64,000 bases of DNA from a bacterium. Its GTDB lineage: Bacteria > Chloroflexota > Dormibacteria > Aeolococcales > Bog-877. The notes beneath the pieces were generated by a model. That model was given only the letters and a program-made list of their open reading frames with translations, searched no databases and had not been told where the DNA came from. Numbering within the stretch: the stretch's first letter is position 1; every line of letters begins with the position of its first letter. The position numbers and the translations under genes were made by a program. Shown piece by piece: positions 1 through 8,439 of this stretch. The stretch covers positions 1 through 64,000 of the forward strand of contig JAJYPP010000003.1 in NCBI GenBank assembly GCA_021795235.1, written 5' to 3'.

Positions 1-128
1 CGAAGGAGCGACCCAAGCGACAACGCCCAACTACAGACGGGCTGGTCAGCGCGCCGTCGTCGCTGCAAACTGGACTAAATAGACCTCGTCCCAACGTGGG
101 AGGAACGTCTATGAAAACGGAGACTGTT

Positions 129-193
129 CACTGCCCAGAAATTCCGTGACTCGCCGGACATGGCCAGCCGAAGGGGAGTAGGTGACGTCGCGG
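129..193 (-). repeat. 65-nt relic repeat, copy A (pairs with 7017-7081)
   Basis: This segment aligns without gaps to 7017-7081 at 52 of 65 positions (my count). Read on the minus strand, both copies give similar peptides with a shared AG-x-VR-x-VTEFL core, so they look like two decayed C-terminal ends of one protein family, probably from a mobile element. A small hairpin (TCCCA-ACG-TGGGA) lies just outside at about 92-104. An IS200/IS605-type TnpB tail is possible, but I do not recognise the family with confidence. Confidence 0.45.
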
Positions 194-362
194 TCCGCCC
201 ACCAGCGAAGGCCGCGGCGGCCAGGGCGCTGGCACCCGCGGCGCCGTGGGAGGGAGGGCAAGCCCAGAGCCAACGGCTCAGGCGGCACCCGATGAGGCCA
301 AGAGCCGTAAGGGAACTCCGAGAGGGGGTGCCGCAGGAGTGCGCCTGCTTAGAGTTCACCAG

Positions 363-1865
363 GTGACAACTGGCACGGGCGACGTGGTCGCTGAGAGAGC
401 TCCCAGATCCCGCCCTCCCACCTGGGTAGCTGGAGTTCGCATCGCCTTTGGAGCGGTCCTCATCGTGGACGCGGTCCTGGAGTATCAGACCGGCACCTAC
501 CAGGTGTTCGGCGGCCTGCTGTACGCCAACGCGGCGGTGAGTCCCGAACCACTGCGCGCCCTGCTGGTCTTCGCTGCCCAGCTCATTGGTCAGCAGCCGG
601 CGCTCTGGAATGGAGTCCTCGCAGCGGTGGAGCTCGCCATGGGCCTGGGGATCCTGCTCGGCCTGTGGGCCAGGGTGCTTCTGGCGACCTGCCTGCCCTT
701 CTTTCTCGTCATCTGGATCTTCGGACAGGGACTGGGGCTGCCGTTCGCCCCGGGAACCACCGATCTCAACTCCGGACCGGTGTACCTGCTCCTTGCCTTG
801 ACCCTGCTGTTGGGCCACAGCTGGGAGCGGTGGAGCCTGTTCGCGTGGATCCGCCCCCACGGTGCTGTGACCCCAAGGCGGCTGGTGGCGGCTGCGGCGG
901 GGTCGGTGGCGGTGGCGGTGGTCCTCGCGGCGCTGACCTGGGGCAGTGTGGTTTCCGTCGAGCGCCGACCCGGGCAGTCGGGGCCGCCTGCGGTCGGAGG
1001 CGCGGCCATGGCCCTTGACACTCAAACCGGTGAGGACGTGCTCTTCGGGGGGTGCAACGCCCTGGTCTGCTCCAACGCCACCTGGCTCTGGAACGGCCGG
1101 CGCTGGGCGGCTGCAAGCGGGAGCACGGCACCACCCCAGAGCGCCTACGCCGGCACCGCCTACTCTCCGCAGCGCCACGCCGTGGTCATGTTCGGAGGAT
1201 CCACCAAGCAGGGTTTCGGCCCGGCCCTGGACACCACCTGGAGTTGGTCGCGGGGTTGGCGCAGGCTGTCTCTGCCGAACCCTCCGGCGGGCCGGCGGTT
1301 TCCGGCCCTGGCCTACGATCCCATTACCCGCCAGCTGCTGATGTTCGGTGGCGACGGCGCCTCCGGGAGGCCGCTCGCAGGAACCTTCGTCCTGGGCTCG
1401 ACCGGCTGGCATCAGTTGGCGGTCGCCCGGCAGCCGCCGCCGCGGACGGCTGCCGCTATGGCTTGGGACCCCGGCTTGAAGGAGCTGATCCTCTACGGTG
1501 GCAGTGACGGGACGTCCCGCCTGAGCGACACCTGGGCTTGGAACGGCCACAATTGGGCGCGGCTGCGCTCCCGGAGGTCGCCTGGCCCACTGGCCTACGT
1601 GGCCATGTCCACCGATCCGACTGACGGCGGAGTCCTACTCTACGCAGGCGCGGGCAGCGCCCAGCGGACATGGAAGTGGGGGAGACGAGGCTGGACCCCG
1701 ATCGGGGGCAGCGGCCCTACGCCTCCTGTGTACAGCTTCATGGCCATGGCCCCAGCCCCCGCTGGGCGTGGAGTCCTGCTGGTGGGCGGAGCGACCAGCT
1801 CCGGCTCCGGCTTCACCAACCAGACCTGGCTCTGGGACGGCAGGGGGTGGACGCGCATCAGCTGA
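363..1865 (+). CDS. DoxX-like membrane domain fused to a Kelch-type beta-propeller
   Basis: The N-terminal 175 residues or so form four hydrophobic segments in a DoxX-like pattern. A fifth membrane segment rich in Ala and Val follows, and then about 260 residues of Kelch-like repeats with recurring V-x-x-FGG or LL-x-YGG strands and W-W-N-G-x-x-W blade ends. The propeller therefore probably lies outside the membrane. I see no catalytic motif, so the function is unknown; a redox or surface-binding role is only a guess. The reading frame is open from 246, but 246-362 reads as low-quality sequence next to a relic repeat. GTG at 363 or at 384 fits the first membrane segment better; neither has a strong ribosome site. 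The 3' end overlaps the convergent dehydratase gene by 8 nt. Confidence 0.7.
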   Translation: MTTGTGDVVAERAPRSRPPTWVAGVRIAFGAVLIVDAVLEYQTGTYQVFGGLLYANAAVSPEPLRALLVFAAQLIGQQPALWNGVLAAVELAMGLGILLGLWARVLLATCLPFFLVIWIFGQGLGLPFAPGTTDLNSGPVYLLLALTLLLGHSWERWSLFAWIRPHGAVTPRRLVAAAAGSVAVAVVLAALTWGSVVSVERRPGQSGPPAVGGAAMALDTQTGEDVLFGGCNALVCSNATWLWNGRRWAAASGSTAPPQSAYAGTAYSPQRHAVVMFGGSTKQGFGPALDTTWSWSRGWRRLSLPNPPAGRRFPALAYDPITRQLLMFGGDGASGRPLAGTFVLGSTGWHQLAVARQPPPRTAAAMAWDPGLKELILYGGSDGTSRLSDTWAWNGHNWARLRSRRSPGPLAYVAMSTDPTDGGVLLYAGAGSAQRTWKWGRRGWTPIGGSGPTPPVYSFMAMAPAPAGRGVLLVGGATSSGSGFTNQTWLWDGRGWTRIS

Positions 1866-2892
1866 GCCCGGTCGCGGAGGACGCCAAGAGATCTGCTATC
1901 TGGCGGGGGGTGCAGTTGCCCCCGGAGAGGATGCAGACCACCTCCGCCGGATCTCCCTCCGCGGAGCTGGCCGGGACCGCGGGCCAGAGCTCCCCTCGGC
2001 CCCGCAGGGCGGCCGCCACCGTCATGGCCCCGGTGGGCTCCACCACCAGCTTGCACCGTGACCATAGCCACCAGCACGCCTGGGCGATCTCGTCGTCGGT
2101 CACGGTCACGATCCGGCTCACGCGCGACCGGATCACCTCCCAGCACAGCCCTCCAAGGTGCAGGGTCCTGGCCCCGTCGGCCGCTGTGTCAGGGGCCCGC
2201 GCCAGGCTGACCAGGCGGCCCTCAGCCAGGGACTGCTGGCCGTCGTTGCCCAGCGCGGGCTCGACCCCGATCACGGTGGCGCCGGCCAGACGGTCCTCCA
2301 GCGCCAGGCAGATGCCGGCCAGAAGACCGCCGCCGCCGACCGGGACCAATACCACCCGGGGCCGGGCCCCGACGCTCTGACATTGATCAAGCAGTTCGGT
2401 GCCGACCGTCGCCTGACCGGCGATCACCAGAGGGTCGTCGTGGGGGTGGACCAGGCGGAGGTCGTGATCGGCGGCCAGCTGGCTCGCGACCTCCTCACGG
2501 TTCTCCGCGGTCACCCCCTGATCAACCACCCGGGCACCGTAGGCCCTGACCGCCGCGACCTTGACCTCGGAGGCGTCCTGGGGCATGACCACAGTGGCCC
2601 CCAGGCCCAGCTCCGACGCCGCCATGGCCACCGCCTGTCCATGATTGCCCGACGAGACTGCGATCACCCCGCGGCGGTCGCCCGCCTCCAAACCCGCCGC
2701 CAGGGCGTTGAACGCCCCCCTGGCCTTGAAGGAGCCGCTGCGCTGAAAGCTCTCGGCCTTGAGCCAGAGCCGAAGCCCGGCCCGATGGTCCAAGGCCGAG
2801 GAGTGCAGCAGTGGGGTCTGGTGCACCCGGCCCCGGATCCGCTGGCGCGCCGCCCCGAGGTCGATGCAGGACGGGTCGTGACTCGCGCTCAT
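1858..2892 (-). CDS. PLP-dependent threonine/serine dehydratase (ammonia-lyase)
   Basis: This is a fold-type II PLP enzyme of the threonine ammonia-lyase family (IlvA catalytic domain or TdcB), expected to convert threonine to 2-oxobutanoate or serine to pyruvate in the cytoplasm. The Schiff-base lysine lies in SGSFKARGAFNAL (about residue 56). The SSGNHGQA substrate loop and the phosphate-binding PVGGGGLL glycine loop are both present. At 344 aa it lacks the C-terminal ACT-like regulatory domain of biosynthetic IlvA, so it looks like a catabolic, unregulated form. It starts only 27 nt after paaE on the same strand and is probably the last gene of the paa operon. Substrate choice cannot be fixed from sequence; serine racemase is an alternative. 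Confidence 0.85.
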   Translation of the reverse strand: MSASHDPSCIDLGAARQRIRGRVHQTPLLHSSALDHRAGLRLWLKAESFQRSGSFKARGAFNALAAGLEAGDRRGVIAVSSGNHGQAVAMAASELGLGATVVMPQDASEVKVAAVRAYGARVVDQGVTAENREEVASQLAADHDLRLVHPHDDPLVIAGQATVGTELLDQCQSVGARPRVVLVPVGGGGLLAGICLALEDRLAGATVIGVEPALGNDGQQSLAEGRLVSLARAPDTAADGARTLHLGGLCWEVIRSRVSRIVTVTDDEIAQACWWLWSRCKLVVEPTGAMTVAAALRGRGELWPAVPASSAEGDPAEVVCILSGGNCTPRQIADLLASSATGLS

Positions 2893-2919
2893 GGCCGCAG
2901 GATACTGGCCCGGGCGCGA

Positions 2920-4026
2920 TCAGGCGTCGTAGTCGACGGCCACGGTATCGGTCAGAGGATGGGACTGGCAGGTGAGGATGTAGCCTCCGGTCCGGTCGGA
3001 CTCGTCCAGCGCATAGGTGTGATCCATGGCGACCCTGCCCTCCGTGAGCCGAGCCCGGCAGGTGCCGCATACGCCGCCCTTGCACGAGTAGGGAGCGTCC
3101 GGCCGCACCTCCGCCAGGGACTCGACCAGCTTCTGGGTCCGACGCATGGAGAACTGCGTCTCCCGGCCATTGAGGCGGGCTCGAACCGACACCTCACCGG
3201 CTTGGGCGATGGCGACCTGCTCCTCCCGCGAGCGGACTGGGGCCTCGTCCTCGACGAAGAACAGCTCGGTCTTGATCCGCTCCTTGGGGACCCCGAGGGC
3301 GGCCAGAACCGGGGTCAGCTCCTGGATCATGGGATAGGGACCGCAGAGCATCCAGGCCGCGACCCGATCTGGGTCCAGGCAGCGATCCACCAGCAGCCGG
3401 ACCCTCTGGGCATCGAGCCGGCCGTTGTGAAGATCCAGTTGCTGGCGCTGGCGAGAGAACACGTGCAGCAACTGGAAGCGGGCCGGGTAGCGGTCCTTGA
3501 CATCGGCCAAGTCATCCAGGAACATGGCGGATTCGACGGTGCGGTTGCCGTAGAACAGGGTCACCCGGCTTTCCGGCTCAACCTCAAGAGCTGCGGCAAC
3601 CAGAGCGAGGATCGGAGTGATCCCCGATCCCGCCGCAATCGCCACATAGGACCGCCGGGCTTCTCCGTCCAGCGGTAGGGTGAATCGACCGGCGGGCTCC
3701 ATGACGTCCAGGCGATCGCCGGGGCGCACCACTTCAAAGAGATGCTGGGACAGCGCGCCTCCAGGCACACGGCGCACACCGACCCGCAGGCCGCCCGATG
3801 AGGGCGTGCTACAGATGGAGTACGTCCTGCGGACCTCTGTTCCGTGGAGATTGGCCCTGAGCGTCAGGTGCTGGCCCGGCTCGTAGCGGAAGTTGTCCCG
3901 CAGCTCTGAGGGCACGCGCAAGCTGATGGCGATCGCATCAGCGGCCACCGGCTCGATTGCCCCGACGGTCAGAGCATGGAAGGCACCGCGATGCAACGAG
4001 GCGAGATCTGAGAGCGAGAGGGTCAA
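2920..4026 (-). CDS. paaE: Phenylacetyl-CoA 1,2-epoxidase reductase subunit PaaE
   Basis: PaaE passes electrons from NADPH to the PaaABC di-iron oxygenase. The N-terminal part is a ferredoxin-reductase module: RRTYSICS for FAD binding and AAGSGITPILA for the nicotinamide site. The C-terminal part is a plant-type [2Fe-2S] ferredoxin with CKGGVCGTC and a fourth Cys in ILTCQSHP. The usual start is TTG at 4024-4026, which overlaps the paaD stop (TTGA). A longer frame upstream merely runs through paaD. The resulting 368 aa agree with family size. It is the fifth gene of the leftward paaABCDE operon. Confidence 0.92.
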   Translation of the reverse strand: MTLSLSDLASLHRGAFHALTVGAIEPVAADAIAISLRVPSELRDNFRYEPGQHLTLRANLHGTEVRRTYSICSTPSSGGLRVGVRRVPGGALSQHLFEVVRPGDRLDVMEPAGRFTLPLDGEARRSYVAIAAGSGITPILALVAAALEVEPESRVTLFYGNRTVESAMFLDDLADVKDRYPARFQLLHVFSRQRQQLDLHNGRLDAQRVRLLVDRCLDPDRVAAWMLCGPYPMIQELTPVLAALGVPKERIKTELFFVEDEAPVRSREEQVAIAQAGEVSVRARLNGRETQFSMRRTQKLVESLAEVRPDAPYSCKGGVCGTCRARLTEGRVAMDHTYALDESDRTGGYILTCQSHPLTDTVAVDYDA

Positions 4027-4490
4027 CGGAGCGCCTTGAAGTGCTCGAACGGCTCTCCACACGCCAGACACCGCCACAGCGACTTGCAGGCGGTGGCGCC
4101 GAAGTGGCTGGTCTCCTCGGTGCGCAGCGACGCGCACTGCGGGCACTTGAGGCTGAGCCGCAGTGGACTGGTGGAGTCCAAGGGCGGGGGTGGAGCTATT
4201 CCCATCTCCAGCAGCCGCGCCCGGGCCCGGGGACTGAGCATCGCGGTGGTCCACGGCGGTTGGAGCTGGAATTCAACCCGCACGCAGAGGTAGCCGTGGG
4301 AAGTGAGGGCTGTGATCACGTCCTGGCGCATCACCTCCCGGGCGGGGCACCCAGAATAGGTGGGAGTCAAGACCACTCTCACCTCACCGTCGTGACCGAC
4401 CTCGACCGCACGGAGCACTCCCAGATCCTCCAGGGTCAGGGCGGGGAGCTCCGGGTCTGGAACCGCTGCTGCGACCTCCCTGGGACTCAT
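4023..4490 (-). CDS. paaD: Phenylacetate degradation protein PaaD (MIP18/DUF59 type)
   Basis: PaaD is the iron-sulfur maturation factor thought to assist assembly of the PaaABCE complex. The N-terminal VPDPELPALTLEDLG is typical of the DUF59/SufT fold, and TYSGCPA carries the conserved cysteine. The C-terminal tail has a zinc-ribbon pattern, CPQC followed further on by CLAC, as in other PaaD proteins. ATG at 4490 gives the usual start (M-S-P-R-E-V). A second in-frame ATG at 4505 lies inside the end of paaC. The 3' end overlaps the paaE start. Confidence 0.9.
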   Translation of the reverse strand: MSPREVAAAVPDPELPALTLEDLGVLRAVEVGHDGEVRVVLTPTYSGCPAREVMRQDVITALTSHGYLCVRVEFQLQPPWTTAMLSPRARARLLEMGIAPPPPLDSTSPLRLSLKCPQCASLRTEETSHFGATACKSLWRCLACGEPFEHFKALR

Positions 4491-4491
4491 C

Positions 4492-5268
4492 TCACCAGCT
4501 GGCATCGGGGTGGCTCCGGTGCAGGTGCTGCATCTCCGCGAGCAGGTGGCCGAGATACTCCGAGTGCAATCCTGCCCTTCCACCAACACGCGCGGCCACG
4601 CCCTGGGGAACCTCCAAGGTGGCCTCCCTGAGGGTGGCTTCGACGAACGCATCCCAGCCGGGCCGCACGGACTCGGCGGCAGGAATGATCCCGTCGTCGG
4701 CCAGACGTAGGGTGATGGCATCCACCTGGAACATCTCGGCTGTCAGCGGCCAAAGGGCGAGCAGGGCCCGGTCCATCCGCCGGTGGCTCTCCTCGGTGCC
4801 GTCTCCCAGCCGTACCGTCCAAAGGGCGGCGTGGTCGCGATGGTACCGGGCCTCCTTGGCCCCCTTGGCGGCAACCCCGGCGAAGGTCGCATCCGCCGAG
4901 TCCTCCAGGGCCTGGTAGATCGCCAGCTGGTAGGTGGCGAAGAGCAGATGGCGAACAATCGTCATGGCGAAGTCGCCGTTGGGCTGTTCCACCAGTAGCA
5001 GGTTGCGGAACTGGCGGTCGTCACGCCAGTACGCCAGCTCATCCTCCCCGCGGCCTTTGCCCTCCACCTGTCCCGCGTAGGTGAGTAGAGATCGCGCCTG
5101 CCCCAAGAGGTCCAGAGCCAGATTGGACAGCGCGACATCCTCCTCGAATTCGGGAGCGTGAGCGGACCACTCCGACAGTCGGTGCGAGAGCACCAGCGCG
5201 TCGTCACCCAGCCGCAGCGCGTAATCGAAGATGTCGGAGCGCGTGGCCACCGCAGCTCCCCCGGTCAC
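4492..5268 (-). CDS. paaC: Phenylacetyl-CoA 1,2-epoxidase subunit PaaC
   Basis: PaaC is the structural, non-catalytic ferritin-like partner of PaaA in the multicomponent monooxygenase. The 258-aa length and the sequence LGDDALVLSHRLSEW...LSNLALDLLGQAR match the family, as does the conserved region around FAMTIVRHLLFATYQ. It begins with GTG at 5268, whose last bases overlap the paaB stop (GTGA), and runs into paaD with almost no gap. This close packing indicates one transcript with paaA and paaB upstream. Confidence 0.93.
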   Translation of the reverse strand: MTGGAAVATRSDIFDYALRLGDDALVLSHRLSEWSAHAPEFEEDVALSNLALDLLGQARSLLTYAGQVEGKGRGEDELAYWRDDRQFRNLLLVEQPNGDFAMTIVRHLLFATYQLAIYQALEDSADATFAGVAAKGAKEARYHRDHAALWTVRLGDGTEESHRRMDRALLALWPLTAEMFQVDAITLRLADDGIIPAAESVRPGWDAFVEATLREATLEVPQGVAARVGGRAGLHSEYLGHLLAEMQHLHRSHPDASW

Positions 5269-5552
5269 AGCTTGAGATTCTCCGGCACCTTGTAGAAGGT
5301 GGGGTGCCGGTAGACCTTGTCCTCCGGCGGGTCAAAGAGAGGCCCCTTCTCGTCAGGGTCGGAGGCGTGAATGTCGGCGGCAGCCACCACCCAGATGGAG
5401 ACCCCCTCGCTGCGCCTGGTGTAGAGATCGCGGGCATTCTGGACCGCCATCTGCCAATCCGGAGCGTGCAGTGAGCCCACATGGTTGTGGGAGAGCCCGC
5501 GGCGGCTGCGTACGAAGACCTCCCAGAGGGGCCAGCCGTCCCGCTTGCTCAT
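5265..5552 (-). CDS. paaB: Phenylacetyl-CoA 1,2-epoxidase subunit PaaB
   Basis: PaaB is the small 95-aa bridging subunit that holds PaaAC dimers together. [20 protein letters not shown] near the start and the [17 protein letters not shown] segment near the end are family hallmarks. The start is ATG at 5550-5552, overlapping the paaA stop by 4 nt (ATGA). The longer open frame upstream is antisense-like sequence within paaA and is not used. Confidence 0.93.
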   Translation of the reverse strand: MSKRDGWPLWEVFVRSRRGLSHNHVGSLHAPDWQMAVQNARDLYTRRSEGVSIWVVAAADIHASDPDEKGPLFDPPEDKVYRHPTFYKVPENLKL

Positions 5553-6505
5553 GCCGCCTGCCCGGGGGTCGCCTGGGAATGCCTTAGTGCCCAGGCGCGC
5601 GCGGCTTCCCGGACCCACTGGCCCTCGCGGTCCGCCTCCTGGCGGTTGGCGATCCGCTGGGCGTTGCAGGGCCCGTCGCCCCGCACCACCCGGTTGAACT
5701 CGTCCCAGTCGATGCGCCCGAAGTCGTAGTGTCCGCGCTCCTGATTCCATCGCAGCTCAGGGTCCGGCAGGGCGAGCCCCAAGGCCTCGGCCTGGGGAAC
5801 TGTCATGTCCACGAAGCGCTGGCGCAGATCATCGTTGCTCACCCGCTTGATCCGCCAGGCCATCGACTGGGCGCTGTTGGGTGAAGCATTGTCGGGGGGG
5901 CCGAACATCATCAGCGAGGGCCACCACCAGCGGCCGACGGCGTCCTGGGCCATTTCGCGCTGGGCGGAGGTTCCACGAGCGAGCGCCATCAACAGTTCGA
6001 AGCCCTGACGCTGGTGGAACGACTCCTCGCGACAGATCCGCACCATGGCCCGGGCGTACGGACCGTAGGAGGTGTGGGTCAGGGCGAGCTGGTTGGTGAT
6101 TGCCGCCCCGTCCACCAGCCAGCCGATGGCGCCGACGTCGGCCCACGTGAGCGTCGGGTAGTTGAAGATGCTGGAGTACTTCTGGCGCCCGGACTGCAGT
6201 TGCTCGACCAGGTCGTCCCGGCTGACCCCCAGCGTCTCGGCGGCCGAGTAGAGATAGAGGCCGTGCCCGGCCTCATCCTGGACCTTGGCTAACAGGATGG
6301 CCTTGCGGCGAAGGGAGGGGGCGCGGGTGATCCAGTTTCCCTCCGGCTGCATTCCGATGATCTCCGAGTGGGCGTGCTGGGCCACCTGGCGGACCAATGT
6401 GGCTCGATAGCGATCTGGCATCCAATCGCGGGGCTCGATCCTCTCGTCGGCGTCGATCCGGGCCTGGAAGGCAACCTCGCGCTCAGCGACAGTACTTGCG
6501 GTCAC
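5549..6505 (-). CDS. paaA: Phenylacetyl-CoA 1,2-epoxidase catalytic subunit PaaA
   Basis: PaaA is the di-iron oxygenase subunit that forms the ring 1,2-epoxide of phenylacetyl-CoA. Iron-ligand motifs are visible: [14 protein letters not shown] (an E-x-x-H pair) and [14 protein letters not shown] (second E-x-x-H pair). The 318-320 aa length is normal. A GTG at 6505 sits 6 nt after GGAGG and is preferred; a TTG at 6511 would add two residues. It is the first gene of the leftward paa operon, and the perfect palindrome at 6523-6538 lies immediately upstream. Confidence 0.94.
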   Translation of the reverse strand: MTASTVAEREVAFQARIDADERIEPRDWMPDRYRATLVRQVAQHAHSEIIGMQPEGNWITRAPSLRRKAILLAKVQDEAGHGLYLYSAAETLGVSRDDLVEQLQSGRQKYSSIFNYPTLTWADVGAIGWLVDGAAITNQLALTHTSYGPYARAMVRICREESFHQRQGFELLMALARGTSAQREMAQDAVGRWWWPSLMMFGPPDNASPNSAQSMAWRIKRVSNDDLRQRFVDMTVPQAEALGLALPDPELRWNQERGHYDFGRIDWDEFNRVVRGDGPCNAQRIANRQEADREGQWVREAARAWALRHSQATPGQAA

Positions 6506-6522
6506 AGACAACCTCCGTGCAC

Positions 6523-6538
6523 CCGACCGATCGGTCGG
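6523..6538. promoter_or_regulatory. Perfect 16-bp palindromic operator upstream of paaA
   Basis: CCGACCGATCGGTCGG is a perfect inverted repeat between paaA and the divergent TetR-type gene. TetR-family regulators of phenylacetate operons (PaaR) bind short palindromes at exactly this kind of position. The site is intact even though the adjacent regulator gene is broken. Binding is inferred, not shown. Confidence 0.75.
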
Positions 6539-6954
6539 TTTCGATTCTCATTCTGACCCTGGAGGAAGTCAAGTCTGATGCACTCATACTCTCCGGGGTG
6601 CCTGGAGAAGAAGATCTCAGGCGCGACCGGACCCGGGTCAAGCACGACGCCCAATGGCTGCTGGGGGTCACGGCGGGGGAGTTCAACCGGCGCGGATACG
6701 ACGCTACCAGCATGTCCCAGGTTGCCCCCGCCGCTGGGATCACCAAGTCCACCACTTACCACCATTTCGAGAGCCGGGAGCTGCTGCTGCGGGGCGCCGT
6801 CGAGCGGGCCCTCGATGCGCTCTTCGCGGTCCTGGAGCAAGAGCCGTCCAGAACCGGTAGGGCGGGGGAGAGGCTGCCCTAAGTGGTGGCCGGCACCGCT
6901 TTGGCCCTGGTCGAGGAGCTGCCATACGGCACCCTCTTGCTCCGGGTGAGGGGT

Positions 6955-7246
6955 TGCGAACAGTTGCACGTACGACGCGCTATAATGAGCGGAGATGAAC
7001 TTCAGGGAGTGGTAGCCACTGCACAAGAACTCCGTGACCGGCCGGACATAGCCAGCCAAAGCGGTGTAGTTGACACCGCGGCGCCGTTCGTTCTCGGGCC
7101 GTACTCGGGCGGTACAGGCGGCGGCTCGGATGCTCGGACGACGAGCCCACGGCGAGTGGATATAAGACCAGCGCTTCGGCGCTGGCGGTCTGCGCTGAGG
7201 CCAGAACCGAACCCGGCAACGGGGGAGGAACCCCGCGAGGGGTGTC
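6955..7246 (-). mobile_element. Insertion of about 290 bp in the TetR gene; mobile-element remnant
   Basis: This segment separates two clearly homologous halves of the TetR regulator, so it must be an insertion. It contains the 65-nt repeat shared with 129-193 and a UUCG-capped hairpin at 7168-7185 (CCAGCGC-TTCG-GCGCTGG). The minus strand reads as a decayed protein tail (AGYVRPVTEFL). I see no terminal inverted repeats or clear target-site duplication, which would suit an IS200/IS605-type element, but that assignment is tentative. Boundaries are good to about 5-10 nt. Confidence 0.65.
7017..7081 (-). repeat. 65-nt relic repeat, copy B (pairs with 129-193)
   Basis: This is the second copy of the repeat described at 129-193, 80 percent identical without gaps. 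It lies inside the insertion in the TetR gene, which ties the repeat to a mobile element. A small hairpin (AGTGG-TAG-CCACT) overlaps its 5' edge at about 7008-7020. Confidence 0.5.
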
Positions 7247-7541
7247 ACAGCACTCTGGGCGGTGGAGCGCCGCCGCGAATTCGACCGGCGAGCAGCCGTA
7301 CTGGTGGCCCAGGCGGCGCTGGCGGGGGAGGCTCGATCCGATATCGGCCCGGGACTAGCACCCGGCTTATCTTCGGAATGGTCAACTCGGTAAGGGAGTG
7401 GTACCGCGCTGACCGTGAGCAGTCTCCCGCCACGGTGGCCGATGCGGTCGCCTCGATCGCCCTGGGCGGACTGAGCCGCGCCTCCGGGTAGCAATGGCGG
7501 GGCCTGGGCGGAAGTGGTAGGGTCACCTGAGGAGGGGAGAT

Positions 7542-7895
7542 ATGTTCGAAGCCGAGGACATCCGAGACTGGCTGGGCCACGACTTGGTCGACGAGAAGGG
7601 AGACAAGGTCGGCGAGATGGAGTCGATCTACTATGACACCGCCAGCGACGAGCCCTCGTTCGCCACGGTGAAGATCGGAGTGCTGTCCCGCCGACTGGTC
7701 TTTGTTCCTCTTCAGGGGGCCAAGGTCGGCCCCGGTCATGTGAAGGTTGGATACCGCAAGAAGCTGATCCAAGACGCACCAGCGATCGAGACCGACGGTG
7801 GGCTGCTGGCGTCCGAGGAGGCATCGGTCTTCGAGCACTATGGGCTGCCGTACCAGCCAGGAGCGAGCGGAGAGCGACGGCTAGCTCGTCGCTGA
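7542..7895 (+). CDS. PRC-barrel domain protein
   Basis: This 117-aa protein has the PRC-barrel pattern: DWLGHDLVDEKGDKVGEMESIYYD followed by the barrel strands SFATVKIG...RRLVFVPLQGAKVGPGHVKVGY. Such single-domain proteins are common in Actinomycetota and Chloroflexota and are often linked to stress, but no biochemical role is established. It has a strong ribosome site, AGGAGGGGA, just before ATG at 7542. It appears to be transcribed alone. Confidence 0.85.
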   Translation: MFEAEDIRDWLGHDLVDEKGDKVGEMESIYYDTASDEPSFATVKIGVLSRRLVFVPLQGAKVGPGHVKVGYRKKLIQDAPAIETDGGLLASEEASVFEHYGLPYQPGASGERRLARR

Positions 7896-7939
7896 CGCTG
7901 CGCCCTTCGAGCCCGCGATCTGAGCCCGCGGTGGACAGG

Positions 7940-8434
7940 TCACGTTTCGGGCCCGGTGGTCGATGGGTTTAGCCGACCGTCGGTGTACTCATCGCTGAGG
8001 AGGGCCATGGTGTGGGCATCGACCCAGGCCCCCTCCCAGAACAGGGCCTCTCGCCTGGTTCCCTCGTGACGGAACCCAAGCTTCTCGTAGACGTGCCTCG
8101 CTCGGGGATTGAAAGCGTAGACGGTCAGCTCAATCCGGTGCAAATGGACCCTCTGGAATGCGTGGCGCAGGACCAGCTCGAGCGATTCGGTGCCCAGGCC
8201 GCGGCCAAACGAATCCCTACGGGCCAGAAGAATGCGGAGCCCGCACGAGCGAGTTGGCGAATCGAAGGCGTTGAGGACGGCCTCCCCGACCCAAGGGCCT
8301 CTCGGGCGGTCGATAATAGCCAGATCGAGGCGGCTCAGGTCTGCGATACAGGAGGCATACCACCGTTCCAGCTCCGCTGGGGTATGCGCTTGGTGAGTTC
8401 CCGTGAGTCGTCGGGTCTCCGGATCAAGGTCCAT
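7940..8434 (-). CDS. GNAT acetyltransferase, RimJ/RimL-like
   Basis: The protein shows the GNAT core: ARRDSFGRGLGTESLELVLRHAF is the acetyl-CoA pyrophosphate loop (motif A), and FNPRARHVYEKLGFRHEG is motif B of RimJ/RimL-type enzymes, which acetylate protein N-termini or small molecules. From ATG at 8434 it has 164 residues, and the first beta strand of the fold seems missing. The frame stays open upstream but has no obvious start, so the 5' end may be truncated or use a non-standard start. It overlaps nothing on its own strand; the alkyltransferase-like gene is divergent and abuts it. Confidence 0.75.
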   Translation of the reverse strand: MDLDPETRRLTGTHQAHTPAELERWYASCIADLSRLDLAIIDRPRGPWVGEAVLNAFDSPTRSCGLRILLARRDSFGRGLGTESLELVLRHAFQRVHLHRIELTVYAFNPRARHVYEKLGFRHEGTRREALFWEGAWVDAHTMALLSDEYTDGRLNPSTTGPET

Positions 8435-8439
8435 CAGCC

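Larger units (their letters stand above)
6598..7491 (+). pseudogene. TetR-family (PaaR-like) regulator, interrupted
   Basis: The N-terminal DNA-binding domain is clear: AGEFNRRGYDATSMSQVA...GITKSTTYHHFESRELLLRG ends in a canonical helix-turn-helix. The frame then hits an in-frame TAA at 6880-6882 and continues as VVAGTALALVEELPYGTLLLRVRG up to about 6954. A foreign segment of about 290 bp follows. The gene resumes in another frame at about 7250 (ALWAVERRREFDRRAAVLVAQ), and after a further frameshift near 7357 reads TRLIFGMVNSVREWYRADR to a TAG at 7489-7491, a typical TetR C-terminus. GTG at 6598 is a plausible start. Loss of this protein would probably derepress the paa operon unless another regulator uses the palindrome. 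Confidence 0.8.

Noticed and set aside
2158-3678. Long plus-strand open frame of about 500 codons opposite the dehydratase and paaE
   Set aside because: It is antisense to two clear enzyme genes, is rich in His, Gln and Arg without any motif, and is a by-product of high GC in the third codon position.
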